Below are positions 5,461 through 8,611 of a stretch of 8,611 nucleotides of DNA, piece after piece (position 1 is the first letter of the stretch; each line of letters starts with the position of its first letter). This DNA is from Clostridiales bacterium. GTDB taxonomy: Bacteria; Bacillota; Clostridia; Christensenellales; CAG-314. The stretch lies in the NCBI GenBank assembly GCA_004558105.1, contig SFEB01000046.1, forward strand, positions 1 to 8,611, in the 5' to 3' direction. Below the pieces are notes generated by a model that searched no databases, was not told the DNA's origin, and saw only the letters and a list, made by a program, of their open reading frames with translations. The position numbers and the translations under genes were made by a program.

Positions 5461-5823
5461 ATGACGAATATGTTGTTGGCGGAAAGCGTAAAAGTCAACG
5501 CAGGTGAGACCTTTTTGATTTGCCTTATCGGTTTTTTGCTGATTATGGTCGTTTTGGCTCTTCTCATCGGCGTTACCTGCGCAATGAAGTGGTTTTTGAA
5601 GAAAATCCTGAAGCAGTCGAAAAATAACGACGCGGCAGCTACGGCTACGACGACTCCTGTGGCAGAGAAAGAATTGGCTAAAGGCAGTTGCGGAGATTTT
5701 TGTCTCAATAACGTCAGCGAGAGAGAAGCCGCTATGGTTATGGCTATCGTTGCAGATCAGTTGCAGACGCCGCTCAATCAGCTGAGATTTAAAAGTATCG
5801 AATGCGTAGGAGAAGAAAAATGA
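5461..5823 (+). CDS. OadG/MmdD-type small membrane subunit of the Na+-pumping decarboxylase
   Basis: A 120-residue protein with one membrane helix (about 17-42) and then a basic stretch K-W-F-L-K-K-I-L-K. An Ala/Thr-rich linker (57-68) and a C-terminal helix region (85-102), ending R-F-K-S-I-E, follow. This is the architecture of the gamma (OadG) or delta (MmdD) chain, which holds the alpha subunit on the membrane beta subunit and helps assembly. The His-rich zinc-binding tail of Klebsiella OadG is absent: I see no His at all, but a Cys pair C-G-D-F-C at 77-81. The start is 12 bases after the oadA stop, with GGAGG at 5450-5454. Its stop overlaps the start of the biotin carrier gene (ATGA), which suggests translational coupling. 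Confidence 0.85.
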   Translation: MTNMLLAESVKVNAGETFLICLIGFLLIMVVLALLIGVTCAMKWFLKKILKQSKNNDAAATATTTPVAEKELAKGSCGDFCLNNVSEREAAMVMAIVADQLQTPLNQLRFKSIECVGEEK

Positions 5824-6209
5824 AATACAAAGTCAGACTTAATAAGAAAATTTACGAAGTAGAAGTTGAAAAAGGCGAGGCTATCCTTTTGGACGAGTAC
5901 GAAGCAGTCGCTCCGACTGCCGCTCCCGCAACCCCCGTTGCCGTTAATACTGCGGCACCCGTTGCCGCACAGGCTCCTGTCGGCACGGCTGCAAGCGCAA
6001 GCGCGGTAAAGAGTCCGTTGCCCGGTACGGTGTTGGACGTTAAGGTTTCCGTCGGTCAGACGGTCAAGAAGGGCGACGTGGTTATGCTCATCGAGGCCAT
6101 GAAGATGGAAAACGAAATCAACGCAAGTAAAGACGGAAAAATTACTAATGTATATGTTGCCAAGGGCGCAAAAGTTGAGCAAGGCTCACCCTTATTCGAT
6201 TTGGCATAA
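5820..6209 (+). CDS. Biotin carboxyl carrier protein of the decarboxylase (biotin/lipoyl attachment domain)
   Basis: A 129-residue protein. Residues 1-28 form a short folded head (M-K-Y-K-V-R-L-N). Residues 29-63 are a flexible Ala/Pro/Val/Thr linker. Residues 64-129 are the biotinyl domain, with S-P-L-P-G-T at its start and E-A-M-K-M-E-N-E around the biotinylated Lys95. It shuttles the carboxyl group from OadA to OadB. The start at 5820 is chosen over an in-frame ATG at 5802 because AGGAG (5808-5812) sits seven bases ahead, because the family begins M-K-Y-x-V, and because it overlaps the previous stop as ATGA. It is equivalent to the biotinyl domain fused to OadA in enterobacteria and to the separate MmdC chain of methylmalonyl-CoA decarboxylase. 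It needs a biotin ligase encoded elsewhere. Confidence 0.95.
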   Translation: MKYKVRLNKKIYEVEVEKGEAILLDEYEAVAPTAAPATPVAVNTAAPVAAQAPVGTAASASAVKSPLPGTVLDVKVSVGQTVKKGDVVMLIEAMKMENEINASKDGKITNVYVAKGAKVEQGSPLFDLA

Positions 6210-6221
6210 ACGGAGTGCAAG

Positions 6222-7427
6222 ATGGATATTTTAGGATCTTTGGTGGGGCTTTGGGATGAGAGCGGCTTTTATAATCTGTTCATAAATTTTACAACGAGCG
6301 GATGGCAGAATATCGTTATGATTATAGTCGCTTGTCTGTTGCTCTTTCTCGGTATTGCTAAGCGGTTTGAACCGCTGTTGCTCGTTGGCATTGCTTTCGG
6401 TATGTTGCTTACGAACTTGCCCAACAGCGGAGTGTATACTCCGGAATTGTGGATAAGCGAGGCCGCGACGGCTAACGGTGTCGATTACGGCGAGGTTTTA
6501 CGTCACGGTGGGCTTATCGACATATTATACATAGGCGTAAAGACAGGCGTGTACCCGTCTCTCATTTTTATAGGCGTAGGTGCCATGACGGACTTTGGTC
6601 CGATGTTGGCAAGACCGTCAAGTCTCTTACTGGGCGCGGCGGCGCAACTCGGTATTTACATCGCTTTTATCGGAGCGATTACCCTTTGCGGTTTCGACGC
6701 AAAAGTCGCGGCGTCTATCGGCATTATCGGCGGTGCGGACGGTCCTACGGCAATATGGCTGACTAAAACTCTGGCACCCGAATACCTCGGTTCTATCGCC
6801 ATAGCGGCGTATTCGTACATGGCGTTGATTCCGTTGATTCAGCCGCCGATTATCAGACTTTTAACGACTAAAAAAGAACGGCTTGTCAGAATGGATAATC
6901 CTAAACAGGTATCGAAGGCGACGAAAATCATTTTCCCGATCGTCGTTACCATCTTCGTCGTGTTGCTTTTGCCCTCGGTTGCGGGGTTGCTCGGCTGTCT
7001 GATGTTCGGTAACCTGCTCAAAGAATGCGGAGTGACCGACAGACTGAGCGATACGGCGCAAAATGCTTTGATGAATATCGTTACGTTGTTCCTGGGCATT
7101 TCCGTCGGCGCAACGGCTACGGCGGCAAACTTCCTGAAATTGGAAACGTTGATGATCGTTGCTCTGGGTTTGGTGGCGTTCTGTTGTTCGACGGCAGGCG
7201 GCGTATTGTTCGGCAAGCTTATGTGCAAGATAAGCAAGGGCAAGATCAACCCGATGATCGGCGCGGCAGGCGTATCCGCAGTACCAATGGCGGCAAGAGT
7301 GGTGCACAACGAGGGGCGCAGATACGACCTCGACAACCACTTGCTTATGCATGCTATGGCTCCAAACGTCGCAGGCGTTATCGGCAGTGCGGTTGCGGCA
7401 GGTTTGTTTATGTCGCTGTTCGGTTAA
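6222..7427 (+). CDS. oadB: Na+-translocating oxaloacetate decarboxylase beta subunit
   Basis: A 401-residue polytopic membrane protein that decarboxylates carboxybiotin and exports Na+, using consumption of a periplasmic-side proton. Hydrophobic segments span almost the whole length. The signature G-G-A-D-G-P-T lies at 170-176. Key residues of the Klebsiella enzyme (Asp203, Tyr229, Asn373, Gly377, Ser382, Arg389) are all present with a constant offset of 30: Asp173, Tyr199, Asn343, Gly347, Ser352, Arg359. A conserved H-N-E-G-R-R-Y-D then N-H-L-L-M-H-A-M stretch follows. It is 12 bases after the carrier gene, with CGGAG at 6211-6215. It is the last gene of the operon. Length is a little under the Klebsiella protein because the N-terminal region is shorter. 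Confidence 0.96.
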   Translation: MDILGSLVGLWDESGFYNLFINFTTSGWQNIVMIIVACLLLFLGIAKRFEPLLLVGIAFGMLLTNLPNSGVYTPELWISEAATANGVDYGEVLRHGGLIDILYIGVKTGVYPSLIFIGVGAMTDFGPMLARPSSLLLGAAAQLGIYIAFIGAITLCGFDAKVAASIGIIGGADGPTAIWLTKTLAPEYLGSIAIAAYSYMALIPLIQPPIIRLLTTKKERLVRMDNPKQVSKATKIIFPIVVTIFVVLLLPSVAGLLGCLMFGNLLKECGVTDRLSDTAQNALMNIVTLFLGISVGATATAANFLKLETLMIVALGLVAFCCSTAGGVLFGKLMCKISKGKINPMIGAAGVSAVPMAARVVHNEGRRYDLDNHLLMHAMAPNVAGVIGSAVAAGLFMSLFG

Positions 7428-7483
7428 AAAGTAAAATCGGAAAAATAAAACTAACGATATAGTGCAAATTAAGAAAAAGAAAG

Positions 7484-7518
7484 AAAATGCATCGACGGGC
7501 TGTCGGTGCATTTTTTTT
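7484..7518 (+). terminator. Intrinsic terminator of the decarboxylase operon
   Basis: AAAATGCATCGAC (7484-7496) pairs with GTCGGTGCATTTT (7502-7514), one G-T wobble, five-base loop, followed by a T tract to 7518. It lies about 60 bases after the oadB stop. Confidence 0.9.
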
Positions 7519-7538
7519 GGGAATTTATTAAAAATTCT

Positions 7539-7567
7539 TTGACTATCTCGAGCGTTTGTGCTATAAT
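7539..7567 (+). promoter_or_regulatory. Promoter of the tRNA-Ser gene
   Basis: TTGACT at 7539-7544, a 17-base spacer, and TATAAT at 7562-7567. About 55 bases of leader precede the mature 5' end at 7629 and include a small hairpin around 7597-7616. Confidence 0.88.
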
Positions 7568-7628
7568 AGCCAAGCAGTCGGATTAGCGACGGCAGCAGGA
7601 GTGGATTTTCACTGCTCGATATTGGTTT

Positions 7629-7722
7629 GGAGAAGTACCCAAGTGGCTCAAGGGGCTCCCCTGCTAAGGGAGTAGTACGCATAGAACGTGTAGCATGGGT
7701 TCAAATCCCATCTTCTCCGCCA
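7629..7722 (+). tRNA. tRNA-Ser (anticodon GCU), CCA encoded
   Basis: The acceptor stem GGAGAAG (7629-7635) pairs with CTTCTCC (7712-7718). The discriminator G is at 7719 and CCA at 7720-7722. The anticodon stem CTCCC/GGGAG (7656-7660 with 7668-7672) encloses a seven-base loop with GCT at 7663-7665, which reads AGC and AGU serine codons. A long class II variable arm has a stem TACGC with GTGTA. The T arm shows GGGTTCAAATCCC. All parts are intact, and it is transcribed alone. Confidence 0.97.
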
Positions 7723-7772
7723 AGAGCAACCGTATCCGAACTCAACGGATACGGCTGCTCTTAATTTTTTTT
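7722..7772 (+). terminator. Intrinsic terminator of the tRNA-Ser gene
   Basis: A two-part stem: AAGAGC (7722-7727) with GCTCTT (7757-7762), and CCGTATCCG (7730-7738) with CGGATACGG (7746-7754), then eight T's at 7765-7772. The stem begins on the last base of the encoded CCA. Confidence 0.9.
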
Positions 7773-7800
7773 GTTATAAAGGGGTTGCCCGTATTATAAT
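7771..7800 (+). promoter_or_regulatory. Possible orphan promoter facing the toxin-immunity module
   Basis: TTGTTA (7771-7776), an 18-base spacer and TATAAT (7795-7800). No coding sequence follows on this strand before the minus-strand genes. An inverted repeat AGTTGA/TCAACT (7813-7818 with 7829-7834) lies just downstream. It could be a relic promoter, a small RNA, or chance in AT-rich DNA. Nothing else is visible in 7801-7880. Confidence 0.3.
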
Positions 7801-7883
7801 ACCTACTCCAATAGTTGAAAAAAGACGGTCAACTCATTTGAAAACATTTAAACGAAATAAAGGCATTTGGACTAAATAGTGAT

Positions 7884-7921
7884 AAAAAGAGGTTGCGTAA
7901 ACATTTTTAACGCAACCTCTT
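7884..7921 (-). terminator. Intrinsic terminator of the minus-strand toxin-immunity module
   Basis: A 12-base-pair stem, AAGAGGTTGCGT (7887-7898) with ACGCAACCTCTT (7910-7921), and an 11-base loop. Plus-strand A's at 7884-7888 give a T run on the minus strand. It sits about 30 bases beyond the stop codon at 7950. Confidence 0.85.
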
Positions 7922-7949
7922 AAATTAAATATTTATTGATTGTCTATTA

Positions 7950-8237
7950 TTACCAGTCCACCCACGTCATTTCGTTTTCTACATCATAAAAACTTTTTCC
8001 ATTCCAAATAGGAGCATTTTCAAAAGCGACAATGCAAGCGGTAATTGAATCGCCCTCAAACTCATAAACATCCGATAAAAACTTTCCATTATCGTCAACT
8101 TTAATAATGAAAAACGAATATTTATCATCAGCTCTCATTGTGATTCCATCTGAAAAATATTTTTCTCCTTTATACACAACTGCAACTGATTGATAAGAGA
8201 AAGCATCTATAAAATCATTTACTCGTCCACCTTCCAT
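7950..8237 (-). CDS. Small acidic protein, probable immunity protein
   Basis: A 95-residue soluble protein without signal peptide or membrane segment. It is rich in Asp, Glu and aromatic residues, and ends with A-P-I-W-N-G-K-S-F-Y-D-V-E-N-E then M-T-W-V-D-W. Families of small uncharacterised Bacillota proteins sharing the S-x-x-A-C-x-x-A-F then A-P-I-W-x-G-K-x-F-x-x-V-E-x-E pattern tend to lie downstream of polymorphic-toxin C-termini; this recollection is not checked by a search. Position supports the call: the start codon overlaps the 3' end of the upstream gene by 19 bases, small size, acidic, and next to a terminator. The start at 8237 follows GGGGG (8247-8251) at nine bases. The role, binding and neutralising the neighbouring toxin, is inferred. 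It could also be an unrelated small cytosolic protein. Confidence 0.75.
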   Translation of the reverse strand: MEGGRVNDFIDAFSYQSVAVVYKGEKYFSDGITMRADDKYSFFIIKVDDNGKFLSDVYEFEGDSITACIVAFENAPIWNGKSFYDVENEMTWVDW

Positions 8238-8611
8238 CTTAACTTACCCCCAAAAAACTTTTTATACTTCTCATACTCTTGTGCTGTTAATAGTCTATTA
8301 GGTCTATGACTCAAATTCCCCGGTTCATATTCATGAATATGTAGAATCGGTTTTCTACTACCGTCTAAATACTTTTCGGGGTGATATGCAATTTCTTTAA
8401 CAAGATAATGGTTCTTGTCATAAAAACGCATCATACTAAATTCACCATTAGGTTTCAATTTAATATAAGCAGAACTTGAATGTGTCTCTACTGGTAAATC
8501 ATGTAAATTACCCACACCTTTTAAGACTTTAATACCATCTACTTTTCCAACCGTTTGATAGGTATATCCCACATTATTACCTACAGCATACGTTCCTTTA
8601 CCTCCCATTGC
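8219..8611 (-). CDS. C-terminal part of a larger protein, candidate polymorphic toxin domain
   Basis: The frame is open to the right edge, so the ATG at 8608, preceded by a GCA codon, may be internal and the true start is probably outside. The visible 130 residues hold no membrane helix. Features are a Gly-rich beginning (V-G-N-N-V-G), L-P-V-E-T-H-S-S-S-A-Y-I-K-L, an aromatic-rich M-M-R-F-Y-D, E-I-A-Y-H-P-E, L-H-I-H-E-Y-E, and a basic end with R-P-N-R-L-L-T-A-Q-E-Y-E-K-Y-K-K-F-F. Numbered from the ATG at 8608, seven His (36, 43, 67, 76, 90, 92, 101) suggest a metal site or acid-base catalyst. It resembles C-terminal domains attached to phage MuF-like head proteins and other polymorphic toxins, by memory only. 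A small acidic downstream gene fits an immunity partner. Function not established. Confidence 0.7.
   Translation of the reverse strand, partial: AMGGKGTYAVGNNVGYTYQTVGKVDGIKVLKGVGNLHDLPVETHSSSAYIKLKPNGEFSMMRFYDKNHYLVKEIAYHPEKYLDGSRKPILHIHEYEPGNLSHRPNRLLTAQEYEKYKKFFGGKLRWKVDE

Noticed and set aside
6861..7682. 273-codon open frame on the minus strand
   Set aside because: Antisense to oadB, crosses the operon terminator, the tRNA promoter and part of the tRNA gene. Not a gene.
1..8611. CRISPR array
   Set aside because: No regularly spaced repeats with unique spacers were found; the only repeats are two-copy or very short.

Overview
The window looks like chromosomal DNA of an anaerobic Bacillota species, probably a Clostridia gut-type lineage. 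The support is consensus TTGACA/TATAAT promoters, strong GGAGG ribosome binding sites, intrinsic terminators with T tracts, moderate GC in the core genes, a redox-type DUF1858 protein, and a sodium-pump decarboxylase operon of the kind used in fermentation. This is inferred from style and gene content; no marker fixes the species.

Layout. The left edge (1-499) is AT-rich and carries the 3' part of an HNH endonuclease with homing-type repeats, interrupted by a TGA exactly where the first zinc-ligand Cys is expected. Positions 500-670 hold no gene but contain repeats and a possible multi-branched RNA fold. A membrane protein resembling the CrtO-type glycosyl-carotenoid acyltransferase family follows (671-1213), then a DUF1858 protein with its own promoter (1366-1560). 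That gene converges on ridA (minus strand, 1636-2004) at a shared bidirectional terminator. Divergent from ridA is an HtrA-like trypsin/PDZ lipoprotein (2249-3565), followed by a 49-residue zinc ribbon protein (3652-3801) and a strong terminator.

The centre (4066-7427) is one four-gene operon: carboxyltransferase (OadA, without a fused biotin domain), small membrane anchor (OadG type), separate biotin carrier, and the Na+-translocating beta subunit (OadB). Together they should decarboxylate oxaloacetate: carboxyl transfer to biotin on the carrier protein, then decarboxylation at the membrane coupled to Na+ export. All catalytic residues checked are present. The operon has its own promoter, with an unusual palindrome in it, and its own terminator.

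A tRNA-Ser(GCU) gene with a consensus promoter and terminator follows (7629-7722). To its right the DNA is AT-rich again and the minus strand carries a two-gene module: the C-terminal part of a protein running off the window, and a small acidic protein overlapping it by 19 bases. This layout fits a polymorphic toxin C-terminus with its immunity protein, possibly part of an element next to the tRNA gene. It is the least characterised and most interesting part of the window, but the functional call is an inference. No gene-free stretch exceeds 300 bases.
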